From the NCBI GenBank assembly GCA_903844585.1, contig CAIMUD010000041.1:1-15395 (forward strand): a DNA stretch of 15,395 nucleotides, read 5' to 3'. This document shows positions 8,377 through 15,108 of the stretch, one piece after another. The first letter of the stretch is position 1; the number at the start of each line of letters is the position of its first letter. Source of the DNA: an uncultured Actinomycetes bacterium (GTDB lineage: Bacteria; Actinomycetota; Actinomycetes; Nanopelagicales; Nanopelagicaceae). The notes below the pieces were generated by a model. The model was given only the letters and a program-made list of their open reading frames with translations, did not search any database and had not been told where the DNA came from. A program made the position numbers and the translations under genes.

Positions 8377-9265
8377 GAACAATTCCCTCACGTAGCGCCC
8401 AAGGACAAATTTCTAATTGTGTAATTTCTAGTCGATTCATTGCTGATCTAGCCACAATTGCGCCGGAAAGTATTTGCTTTGCGCGACTCTCTGAAACGCT
8501 GGGTAGCTCTGCTCGTTGCTTATTTGTCATTTCCGAGAGTTTCGAAACGATTTTTTCGAGTGAATTTAATTTTAGATATTTTGGGTTATCTTCAAACCAA
8601 TGGCTTCCAAGTCTTGCAAGAGTACGAAATGTTTTACTGGTAGCAATAAAGTGATCAGCACCATGTTCGACCAATTCTTTCGCCACCGCTTCTTTCATGC
8701 CTTCGCGTACATGTAGTTCTAGTTCTTTAATATCCTTTTCTTTAAATGGATCACCGCTTAAGAAATCGCGCGTTAAACGAGATGCACCGAGTGGGAGAGA
8801 GGCAGCTAACTCCGGAGCTTCATCATCACCCACTGCGATTTCAAGTGAACCGCCACCAATATCGAGTACAAGAAGGCGGCCACTGGACCACCCAAGCCAT
8901 CGTCGTACTGCGAGAAAAGTTATTGCAGCTTCTTCTTCACCAGAGAGTACTTGAAGTTCGATTCCGTGTTTTTCGCTTATCTCATCGAGAATTGATTTGC
9001 CATTTTTTGCGTCCCTTATTGCAGATGTGGCAAAGGCGAGAATTTCTTCCGTCTTAAATTCTTTGGCATGTGCTACGGCGTCATCAATAGCGCTGTTAAG
9101 AAGTGTGATTCCTTCTTCTGTAATAACGCCTGACTTGTCGATGTATTCGTGTAAGCGCAGTTCGACCTTTTGATTTGTAGTGGGATTCGGTCTGGCTCCT
9201 GGGTGAGCGTCGACAACTTGGAGATGTACGGTATTGGATCCGATATCTAGAACACCCAAACGCAT
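8348..9265 (-). CDS. ppx: Exopolyphosphatase / Ppx-GppA family
   Basis: An ASKHA-fold phosphatase predicted to cleave terminal phosphate from polyphosphate, or the 5' phosphate of pppGpp. The 305-residue protein has only the N-terminal two-lobed catalytic module, as in the short actinobacterial Ppx proteins, lacking the C-terminal HD domain of E. coli PPX. Phosphate loop 1 is VLDIGSNTVHL at 5-15, the catalytic glutamate region LSGEEEAA is at 108-115, and phosphate loop 2 is LDIGGGSLE at 134-142. It faces ppk1 and the mutT1-like gene, overlapping the latter's end by 29 bases. The ATG has no clear ribosome binding site, but a -10-like hexamer lies six bases upstream. Ppx versus GppA activity cannot be decided from sequence; genomic context favours polyphosphate. 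Confidence 0.92.
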   Translation of the reverse strand: MRLGVLDIGSNTVHLQVVDAHPGARPNPTTNQKVELRLHEYIDKSGVITEEGITLLNSAIDDAVAHAKEFKTEEILAFATSAIRDAKNGKSILDEISEKHGIELQVLSGEEEAAITFLAVRRWLGWSSGRLLVLDIGGGSLEIAVGDDEAPELAASLPLGASRLTRDFLSGDPFKEKDIKELELHVREGMKEAVAKELVEHGADHFIATSKTFRTLARLGSHWFEDNPKYLKLNSLEKIVSKLSEMTNKQRAELPSVSESRAKQILSGAIVARSAMNRLEITQLEICPWALREGIVLKWLDWMER

Positions 9266-9271
9266 GTGCCA

Positions 9272-9277
9272 AACCTA
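9272..9277 (-). promoter_or_regulatory. Candidate -10 for a leaderless ppx transcript
   Basis: On the minus strand TAGGTT is followed by six bases (TGGCAC) and then the ppx ATG. The stretch TTGGCACATG is identical at the cysS start. No convincing -35 is seen. Confidence 0.5.
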
Positions 9278-9318
9278 CCTTGCACTGCCATTACTTACCC
9301 CTCTGAAATTTTATGTGG

Positions 9319-9334
9319 CGATTTTTACAAATCG
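9319..9334. repeat. Perfect 6-bp inverted repeat over the tRNA promoter -35
   Basis: CGATTT (9319-9324) and AAATCG (9329-9334) form a perfect stem around the four bases TTAC. The repeat covers the -35 hexamer of the putative tRNA-Thr promoter and lies about 50 bases upstream of the ppx start. It could be an operator half-site pair or chance. Confidence 0.3.
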
Positions 9335-9351
9335 ACCATTACTGCCATAAT
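9324..9351 (+). promoter_or_regulatory. Sigma70-type promoter of tRNA-Thr
   Basis: TTTACA (9324-9329), a 16-base spacer, and CATAAT (9346-9351), preceded by an extended TGC element at 9343-9345. Each hexamer differs from consensus at one base. Transcription would begin near 9358, about 18 bases before the tRNA. This is the strongest promoter in the window by eye. Confidence 0.7.
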
Positions 9352-9375
9352 TACCGCCGTTGCCAAAAGCAACAG

Positions 9376-9447
9376 GCCTCTCTAGCTCAGTGGTAGAGCA
9401 GCGCACTTGTAATGCGCAGGTCGTCAGTTCAATCCTGACGGGGGGCT
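9376..9447 (+). tRNA. tRNA-Thr (anticodon UGU)
   Basis: A 72-base cloverleaf can be drawn in full. The acceptor stem pairs GCCTCTC with GGGGGGC (two G-U wobbles), the D-stem pairs GCTC with GAGC, the anticodon stem pairs GCGCA with TGCGC around the loop CTTGTAA, and the T-stem pairs GTCAG with CTGAC around TTCAATC. The anticodon is TGT, reading ACA. G1-C72 and C2-G71 together with G35 and U36 agree with threonine identity. The 3' CCA is not encoded. It is 23 bases upstream of the carbonic anhydrase start, so the two may share the upstream promoter. Confidence 0.95.
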
Positions 9448-9470
9448 CAAGTTAGTGAAAGGATTTAGAG

Positions 9471-9989
9471 GTGGCAGAGAATCTCTTTCCTAAAGATGTC
9501 TTCGCAGATCTCATCAGCGCTAATAACGAATATATAAAAGACTTTAAATATTCCGAACTTACAGGCCGTGCACAAAAAGGCTTAGCAATTGTCACTTGCA
9601 TGGACTCGCGAATCAATCCACTTTCAGTAGTAGGAATGCGCTCTGGAGATGCCAAGATTTTGCGTAATGCTGGAGCTCGAGTTACTGAGGACGTACTTCG
9701 TACTCTTGTACTCGCAACCTATTTACTTGGCGTTGACCGTATTTTGATCATGCCTCACACAGATTGCGCGATGGCTTCTCGTAGTGAAAAAGAAATCCAC
9801 GAATTAATTGACACCAAATACAACATCGATACACGCAGCCTTGAATTCAAGACAACGACTGACCAAATTGGCGCACTTAAGACAGATGTGACTCGCGTTC
9901 GCTCTTACCCGCTTCTTCGTGATGGCGTTCAGGTTGGCGGAGCGATTTACGACGTAAAGACCGGAACAATCTCTCCGGTGGATTGTTAA
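9471..9989 (+). CDS. Beta-class carbonic anhydrase
   Basis: Predicted to interconvert CO2 and bicarbonate in the cytoplasm (172 residues). Zinc ligands are C43 (VTCMDSR), H95 and C98 (HTDCAM); the D45/R47 dyad that gates the zinc site is present, as is RNAGARVTEDVLRTL at 64-78. Length and motifs resemble the short mycobacterial enzyme Rv1284. The start is GTG at 9471, supported by GAAAGGA at about 9457-9463 with seven-base spacing; no ATG lies nearby in frame. It follows tRNA-Thr closely with no terminator between them, and its stop overlaps the MFS ATG (TAATG). Confidence 0.93.
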   Translation: MAENLFPKDVFADLISANNEYIKDFKYSELTGRAQKGLAIVTCMDSRINPLSVVGMRSGDAKILRNAGARVTEDVLRTLVLATYLLGVDRILIMPHTDCAMASRSEKEIHELIDTKYNIDTRSLEFKTTTDQIGALKTDVTRVRSYPLLRDGVQVGGAIYDVKTGTISPVDC

Positions 9990-11173
9990 TGGCCAAAGAA
10001 GTAAACACAAAGATTTGGTTTATATCCCTCTCCACAATCTTTCTAACTCGAGGATTTATTTTTGCGACTTGGATTAGTCGAGGACCAGAAGTTAAGGATT
10101 TACTGCGGCTAAATAACGCGCAGATGGGCCTATACACGATGCTCACAGCAATCGGTGGACTTATTCTAATTATGTACTCGGGAATCATTACCTCGCGATT
10201 TGGTTCACGAAAAGTTTCAATTGTTTCCTTTGCAACAATAGCAATCTCTTTCTTACTGCTAGGTCTTTCTATCCAAGCCCACCACATTGTTCCGGCTTCA
10301 ATTTTCTTATTCTTTTTCGGTGCCCCGATCGCAATGATTGATTTCACGGGAAATCTCGAAGCGAACGCTCTCAACCAAAAATCATTGAAGAGTCGCATGC
10401 AGTCGATTCATGGTGCATATAGCGTTGGGATGCTCGTGGGATCTGGGCTTTCAAGTTTGCTCATTGGAGTAGGAACATCTCTTGCGGTGCATTTCATTGC
10501 TACCGCTGTAATTATGGGTACCACTGCAGTTGTTGCTTCCGCTCTCATTCCAGATCATGGACATCACGCAAAAGTTGAATCAACTGCAGATCTCACAGAA
10601 GCAAAGCGGATGCGCAAAGCGGTATGGAGAGAGCGCCGTAGTCTTATTATTACTTTTGTTGGATTCTCATTTATTTTATCTGAAGTGGCAGCCGGAGTAT
10701 GGGCGCCAATTGCACTTACAGATGCAGGCTTTAGCAATTCTGCTGGAGCATTTGCAGTTACAGCATTTTGGATTGCAATTTTGTTTGGACGCATTCCTGG
10801 TGATTACTTCATCGATCGTTTTGGTCGCGTTAATGCAGTAAAGATTTCTCTCTACGTAACAATCGCTGGTGTCATTATTTTTACCGCCAGCGATTTCTTG
10901 CATATGCCATTTGTCGGTCTCTTCTTATGGGGACTTGGAATGGCTAATGGATTCCCAATGATGATCTCAGCAATGGGCGATGATTTAAAGTGGGCAACAC
11001 CTCGAGTAAACATGATTCTTTCAGCAGTCTATTTTTCAGCCCTTACCGCTGGACCAGCCCTCGGTGCAGTCGGTCAGATTGTTGGACTTTATGCAGCTTT
11101 CGGAATTCCCCTAATCTTTTTAGTCATCGCAACTTTTTACACAAAAGTAGCTATGCCACTTAAAACTAATTAA
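9989..11173 (+). CDS. MFS transporter, YbjJ-like
   Basis: A 394-residue integral membrane protein with about 12 predicted hydrophobic helices split by a charged central loop at about 190-215 (Lys/Arg/Glu-rich). A motif-A-like loop, SRFGSRK, follows TM2 and a related DRFGRVN follows TM8, as in the major facilitator superfamily. The N-terminal WISRGPEVKDLLRL and the GNLEANALN segment resemble the YbjJ-like subgroup; substrate is unknown. I chose the ATG at 9989, which overlaps the carbonic anhydrase stop, over a TTG two codons earlier. Coupling to a carbonic anhydrase hints at, but does not show, a carboxylate or bicarbonate-related role. Its stop codon overlaps the stop of the converging gene within the tetranucleotide TTAA. 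Confidence 0.88.
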   Translation: MAKEVNTKIWFISLSTIFLTRGFIFATWISRGPEVKDLLRLNNAQMGLYTMLTAIGGLILIMYSGIITSRFGSRKVSIVSFATIAISFLLLGLSIQAHHIVPASIFLFFFGAPIAMIDFTGNLEANALNQKSLKSRMQSIHGAYSVGMLVGSGLSSLLIGVGTSLAVHFIATAVIMGTTAVVASALIPDHGHHAKVESTADLTEAKRMRKAVWRERRSLIITFVGFSFILSEVAAGVWAPIALTDAGFSNSAGAFAVTAFWIAILFGRIPGDYFIDRFGRVNAVKISLYVTIAGVIIFTASDFLHMPFVGLFLWGLGMANGFPMMISAMGDDLKWATPRVNMILSAVYFSALTAGPALGAVGQIVGLYAAFGIPLIFLVIATFYTKVAMPLKTN

Positions 11174-11961
11174 TTTTCAATTATTTCTGGGTTGGTTCGA
11201 CGCATTGGCATTTTTGTAATTGGATAACTCAAATCACTTAAGAAATGCGAAATAACTGCGCTGACCAGCCCTGGCTTTTCTTTCGGAACTCCATGAGAAG
11301 TGCCCGGAATTATTGAGAGCTGACCAAGTGGTAGCCCTTCATACATAGAGACGGTATGCGCATGTGAAACAACATCATCATCGCCAACAAGTACGAGCAC
11401 AGGACATTGGATCTTTGCTAAATCTTCTGCGGTAAGAGATGGCTCAGATTTCCAGATGTCCATCATTTTTTCAATCTTTTCATTGAGGGTATGTGGTGCA
11501 TCTGGTGAAGTTAAGTTGTATTCGGCCTGGTCTTCATCACTTGCTGGCTCGAATGGTAAATCGTGTGGGACGCCGCTGTAATGATAATTAGCGCCGATGG
11601 CAACAATTGATTTCACTAAATCTGGGCGCTTTATTGCAACCATCAAAGCAATATTTCCGCCATCGCTCCAACCAACTAGATGTGCAGGTTCTTTCACGAC
11701 ATCTTCTAAGTAAGCAATTGCTTCATTGGTTTGAAATTCAAAGTGAAAACTTCCGGCTTGATCTCCCGTGTAACCGTGACCCGTACGGTCGTATGCATAG
11801 ATATGAAAATCTTCCTCAAGATCGGGAACAATTGCATAATCCCAATGAGAAGTCTGGCTTAGCCCACCATGTAGAAGTACAAGCGCTTCGTTCTCGGAGT
11901 TGCCGTTATCCCACTCGTAGTTGTAGATCTGGTGACCACGCAGGTTTATATATTCAGGCAA
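11170..11961 (-). CDS. Alpha/beta hydrolase
   Basis: A 263-residue alpha/beta-fold hydrolase. The oxyanion motif HGG is at 31-33, the nucleophile elbow GWSDG at 97-101 with S99, the acid is probably D195 or D196 in GDDDVVS, and H223 is in PGTSHG, so the triad is complete. The GWSDGGN elbow is like those of BPHL/valacyclovir-hydrolase-type esterases; the substrate is unknown. The start is a TTG at 11961, preceded by a TAAGG tract with about eight-base spacing that overlaps the stop of the upstream NADH dehydrogenase; no ATG or GTG fits nearby in frame. The two genes probably share one transcript. No signal peptide. Confidence 0.88.
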   Translation of the reverse strand: MPEYINLRGHQIYNYEWDNGNSENEALVLLHGGLSQTSHWDYAIVPDLEEDFHIYAYDRTGHGYTGDQAGSFHFEFQTNEAIAYLEDVVKEPAHLVGWSDGGNIALMVAIKRPDLVKSIVAIGANYHYSGVPHDLPFEPASDEDQAEYNLTSPDAPHTLNEKIEKMMDIWKSEPSLTAEDLAKIQCPVLVLVGDDDVVSHAHTVSMYEGLPLGQLSIIPGTSHGVPKEKPGLVSAVISHFLSDLSYPITKMPMRRTNPEIIEN

Positions 11962-11972
11962 TGAAGGCGACC

Positions 11973-13205
11973 TTACTGCGAATCCATAATGTGGCGATTA
12001 CCGCGATCAAAAGTTAAGTAATTCCATAACCAGTCAGCGACTACTCCAACTTTATTTCGGCCGCCAAGCAAATAGAAAAGGTGGAGCCATAACCATGCAT
12101 ACCAAGCAAGTACACCGGTCATTTTAAAGCTATTAACTTGAACAATTGCTTTGTGGCGTCCGATAGTTGCCATCGAACCTTTGTCACGATATTTAAATGG
12201 CAGAAGTGCTTGACCCTTTTTGGCACGAATAATCTGTTTTGCAACCCATCGACCTTGCTGCATCGCAACCGGTGCAACCATCGGGTAAAAACGTCCGTTG
12301 GAATCTTTTGTTCCGTTGATATCTCCGATAGCCCAAATATTTGGGTAGTGCGAAACTTCGAGAGTGTCATCGCATTGAACGCGAGTATTAACGATTGGGA
12401 GATTGAGAATTCCACCCGTTGGTTCACCCTTAACTCCGGCAGCCCAAATTGTTACCTCTGATGGAATCGGATTTCTACCCTTGATAAGAATCTGGCGAGG
12501 CTTGATTTCTTGCACTGCAGTATTGAGCAGAACAGTCACACCAAGTTTTTCTAGATCACGTTGTGCACGTGCAGAAAGTTTCTCGCTAAACATTGGCAAA
12601 ATTCGTGGCCCAGCTTCAATTAAATAGATATCCATATGCGCTGCAGCATTTGCTTCATCGTTTTTAAGTGGACCACGCTTTAACTCTGCAAGCGCGCCAG
12701 CCATTTCAACTCCAGTTGGACCACCACCCACAACGCTGATTGAGAGTCTGGTGTTGTCTTCAAATCGGCAGAGATCTTCAAAGCGACGTAAAACTTCTGC
12801 ACGGATGGCAATTGCTTCATGCACGCTCTTCATGCCAAGTGCGATGTCAGAAACTCCTGGGATTCCAAAATCTGCTGTTGCAGAACCGAGTGCGACTATT
12901 AAATGATCAAAATCTAAATTTTCAGAGCTATCAAGTTTTACTGATTTGTTTTTATGATCTACAGAAATGGGTGAGCCCATACGAAACTTAATTTTTGTAT
13001 CGCGAATTGCGCCACGAATAGGGTGAGCAACATGGTCTGCAGCAAGGCCGGCGGTGGATACTTGGTAGAGAAGTGGCAAGAATGTTTGGAAGTTGTGGCG
13101 GTCAACCAGGGTTACATCGGCTTCATTTGCTAGCGCTTTCGCCGCTGTTAAACCGCCAAAGCCCGCGCCAAGAATGACAACCTTTGGTCGCGTGGAAGAA
13201 GTCAT
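11973..13205 (-). CDS. ndh: Type II NADH dehydrogenase (NDH-2)
   Basis: A single-subunit, non-proton-pumping flavoprotein that passes electrons from NADH to quinone at the inner face of the membrane (410 residues). The FAD-binding GAGFGG is at 13-18, the NAD(P)H-binding GGGPTGVEMAG at 160-170, and the C-terminal FAD motif AIGDING at 292-298. An aromatic hydrophobic segment at 364-381 is the usual membrane-association region. The quinone-side motif around APVAMQQG (311-318) is present. The ATG at 13205 gives the normal N-terminus and has no ribosome binding site but a -10 hexamer six bases upstream. It is divergent to the SDR gene and followed by the alpha/beta hydrolase. NDH-2 is more likely than a sulfide:quinone reductase given the length and motifs. 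Confidence 0.93.
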   Translation of the reverse strand: MTSSTRPKVVILGAGFGGLTAAKALANEADVTLVDRHNFQTFLPLLYQVSTAGLAADHVAHPIRGAIRDTKIKFRMGSPISVDHKNKSVKLDSSENLDFDHLIVALGSATADFGIPGVSDIALGMKSVHEAIAIRAEVLRRFEDLCRFEDNTRLSISVVGGGPTGVEMAGALAELKRGPLKNDEANAAAHMDIYLIEAGPRILPMFSEKLSARAQRDLEKLGVTVLLNTAVQEIKPRQILIKGRNPIPSEVTIWAAGVKGEPTGGILNLPIVNTRVQCDDTLEVSHYPNIWAIGDINGTKDSNGRFYPMVAPVAMQQGRWVAKQIIRAKKGQALLPFKYRDKGSMATIGRHKAIVQVNSFKMTGVLAWYAWLWLHLFYLLGGRNKVGVVADWLWNYLTFDRGNRHIMDSQ

Positions 13206-13211
13206 GGGAGC

Positions 13212-13217
13212 AGTCTA
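13212..13217 (-). promoter_or_regulatory. Candidate -10 for a leaderless ndh transcript
   Basis: On the minus strand TAGACT is followed by six bases (GCTCCC) and the ndh ATG. It is the same hexamer as at cysS. It overlaps the opposing SDR -10 by two bases (13216-13217). Confidence 0.55.
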
Positions 13218-13221
13218 GGCT
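13216..13221 (+). promoter_or_regulatory. Candidate -10 for a leaderless SDR transcript
   Basis: TAGGCT is followed by seven bases and then the ATG at 13229. No ribosome binding site is present. It shares two bases with the opposing ndh -10. Confidence 0.5.
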
Positions 13222-13228
13222 CTTAGCT

Positions 13229-14701
13229 ATGAACTCGCCTGTTAATAAAAGAAGCATCCTCGTAACCGGGGCATCGGGCTATGTCGGCGGGCGTTTAGTG
13301 CGCAATCTCGTTGAGGAAAATTTTGATGTACGAGTCCTTGTCCGCGATAAAAATAAAATGAAGGATCAACCTTGGGGCAACCGAGTTGAAATAGTTGAAG
13401 GTAATGCAAACAACCCTGGAGATTTAACCAGAGCCTTACAAGGTGTTCATACCGCTTTTTACTTACTCCACTCAATCAATCTTGGAAAAGATTTTGATGA
13501 AATTGAATCTGCGATGGCGCGCAATTTTGCCAAAGTTGCCGAAGATCAGGGCGTAAAGCAGATTGTTTACTTGGGCGGCATTGCAAACGATGAAAACCGA
13601 AGCCAGCATTTAGCTTCAAGAATGAATACGGGCGCGCAATTAGCCTCAGGAAAAGTTCCAGTTCTCGAACTTCGCGCAGGAATAATCATTGGTTCGGGCT
13701 CTGCATCCTTTGAAATGTTGCGCCACCTTACTCATCGCCTTCCAATAATGACGACGCCAAAGTGGGTTTCTAATCGCACTCAACCAATTTCAATTCGAGA
13801 TGTTCTTTATTATTTAAAGCAAGCTGCTCAACTTGAAACCCCAGTCAATCGCATCTGCGACATTGGCGGCCCGGAAGTTCTTTCATACGCAGATATGATG
13901 CAGAAATTTGCAAGGCTTTCTGGTCTGCGCAAACGTTGGATTATTCAGGTACCAGTTCTTACACCAAAACTTTCAAGCCTTTGGATTGGCTTTGTCACTC
14001 CTGTTCCAACGTCTTTGGCTAGACCACTTGTAGAATCTCTTATAAGCGAAGTTGTTGCCGATCCAAAGAAGAGCATCGATTCAATTATTCCAAAACCCGC
14101 AGAAGGTCTGCTCAACGTTGAAACGGCAATCACTCTGGCACTGACTCGCATTGCCGACCACGAAGTAGCCACTCGTTGGTCTGATGCAACTTTCCCAACT
14201 GCCCCATGGCAGAAAGCGCAGAGCGATCCTGACTGGGCTGGTGAAATGGTTTTGCGTGATAGTCGAGAAATATTTACTACCAAAAGCGTTGAGAACATCT
14301 GGGAAAGAATTGAAGAAATTGGTGGCGACAACGGATGGTATGGATCCGATTGGCTCTGGTACTTACGTGGTCTTCTAGATAGGTTTTTTGGTGGAGTCGG
14401 ATTGCGTAGAGGACGACGCGATTCATCAACGCTTCGAGTTGGCGACAGTTTGGATTTTTGGCGAGTAGAAGTATTAGAAAAAAATCATCGCTTAAAGCTG
14501 TATGCCGAAATGATTCTGCCTGGAAAAGCTTGGCTTGAATTCACTGTCGATGTTGTAGATGGAAAGACGCGTGTAGTTCAGGAAGCAAGCTTTGCTCCAC
14601 GCGGACTCGGCGGCCAGCTTTATTGGTATTCAGTGTTGCCACTTCATGTCTTTATATTCCCCACAATGCTGCGCAATATTGTTAAAAGTGCACGAGCTTA
14701 A
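13229..14701 (+). CDS. NAD(P)-binding SDR with C-terminal DUF2867-like region
   Basis: A 490-residue protein with an NmrA-like extended/atypical SDR Rossmann domain at about 8-300 and a C-terminal domain at about 355-480. The dinucleotide motif TGASGYVG is at 13-20, followed by a basic VLVRDKNK typical of NADP(H) preference at the end of beta-2. No canonical YxxxK pair is evident, so catalysis is uncertain. The C-terminal part (WYGSDWLWYLRGLLDRFFGG, then GDSLDFWRVE and APRGLGGQLYWY) matches my memory of DUF2867. I chose the ATG at 13229 because upstream in-frame sequence antisense to ndh has no family match and a -10 lies seven bases before this ATG. Substrate unknown; divergent from ndh. Confidence 0.87.
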   Translation: MNSPVNKRSILVTGASGYVGGRLVRNLVEENFDVRVLVRDKNKMKDQPWGNRVEIVEGNANNPGDLTRALQGVHTAFYLLHSINLGKDFDEIESAMARNFAKVAEDQGVKQIVYLGGIANDENRSQHLASRMNTGAQLASGKVPVLELRAGIIIGSGSASFEMLRHLTHRLPIMTTPKWVSNRTQPISIRDVLYYLKQAAQLETPVNRICDIGGPEVLSYADMMQKFARLSGLRKRWIIQVPVLTPKLSSLWIGFVTPVPTSLARPLVESLISEVVADPKKSIDSIIPKPAEGLLNVETAITLALTRIADHEVATRWSDATFPTAPWQKAQSDPDWAGEMVLRDSREIFTTKSVENIWERIEEIGGDNGWYGSDWLWYLRGLLDRFFGGVGLRRGRRDSSTLRVGDSLDFWRVEVLEKNHRLKLYAEMILPGKAWLEFTVDVVDGKTRVVQEASFAPRGLGGQLYWYSVLPLHVFIFPTMLRNIVKSARA

Positions 14702-14728
14702 ATCCCACACTTTTTACTTGGCCACGCG

Positions 14729-14734
14729 TACGAT
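14729..14734 (+). promoter_or_regulatory. Candidate -10 for a leaderless DUF3263 transcript
   Basis: TACGAT is followed by seven bases and then the ATG at 14742. There is no ribosome binding site in the 40-base gap and no obvious -35. Confidence 0.45.
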
Positions 14735-14741
14735 TAGCGAT

Positions 14742-15008
14742 ATGTCTGCGCTCGAGAACAATCAGGTCGGAAGTTCAGTTTTAACTGATCTCGAAGTCCG
14801 CATCCTTGATTTCGAAAGTAACTGGTGGAGATTTGCTGGGGCTAAAGAGTCTGCAGTCAAAGAACTCTTTGACCTCACCGCCCCTCGCTATTACCAATTG
14901 CTCAATGATTTGATCGACCGCGACGATGCGATGGCCGCGTCTCCAATGCTTGTAAAGCGCCTTCGTCGTCTGCGCGAGGCCCGCATGAGCGCTCGCTCAG
15001 CTCGCTAA
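14742..15008 (+). CDS. DUF3263-type small protein
   Basis: An 88-residue, soluble, probably all-helical protein. TDLEVRILDFESNWWRFAG, then KESAVKELFDLTAPRYYQLL, matches the DUF3263 family of actinobacteria as I remember it; the EL-F-L-APRYYQLLNDLID stretch reads like a helix-turn-helix, so DNA binding is possible but unproven. The C-terminal tail is Arg-rich (RLRRLREARMSARSAR). I chose the ATG at 14742 because the conserved part starts just after it and a candidate leaderless -10 precedes it; earlier in-frame codons lie inside the SDR gene. It is followed after 118 bases by groEL. Function unknown. Confidence 0.83.
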   Translation: MSALENNQVGSSVLTDLEVRILDFESNWWRFAGAKESAVKELFDLTAPRYYQLLNDLIDRDDAMAASPMLVKRLRRLREARMSARSAR

Positions 15009-15018
15009 AGCCTTCGTT

Positions 15019-15047
15019 TTGCGCACGGGAATAAGCTCGCGTAGATT
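15019..15047 (+). promoter_or_regulatory. Sigma70-type promoter of groEL
   Basis: TTGCGC (15019-15024), an exact 17-base spacer, and TAGATT (15042-15047). The predicted start at about 15053-15054 falls on the first base of the CIRCE operator, the arrangement usual for HrcA-controlled chaperonin genes. Confidence 0.75.
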
Positions 15048-15052
15048 TGGCG

Positions 15053-15079
15053 TTAGCACTCTCGGGGTGTGAGTGATAA
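15053..15079 (+). promoter_or_regulatory. CIRCE operator (HrcA binding site)
   Basis: TTAGCACTC at 15053-15061, a nine-base spacer and GAGTGATAA at 15071-15079. This matches the CIRCE consensus except one base in the right half (A where C is expected). HrcA should bind here and repress groEL until heat or protein-folding stress. Confidence 0.93.
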
Positions 15080-15086
15080 ACGCCCC
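15064..15086 (+). other. Hairpin in the groEL 5' leader
   Basis: GGGGTGT (15064-15070) can pair with ACGCCCC (15080-15086), one of seven pairs being a G-U. The nine-base loop is exactly the right half of CIRCE. In RNA this stem excludes pairing of the two CIRCE halves. Sequence shows the pairing potential only. Confidence 0.4.
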
Positions 15087-15108
15087 GCATGAGGAAACGA
15101 ACGACTAA

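Noticed and set aside
9877..10398. A 173-codon open frame on minus across the carbonic anhydrase/MFS junction
   Set aside because: Antisense to two confident genes; its translation has no recognisable domain.
11607..12017. A 136-codon open frame on plus across the ndh/alpha-beta hydrolase junction
   Set aside because: Opposite two genes with complete catalytic motifs; no family features in its translation.
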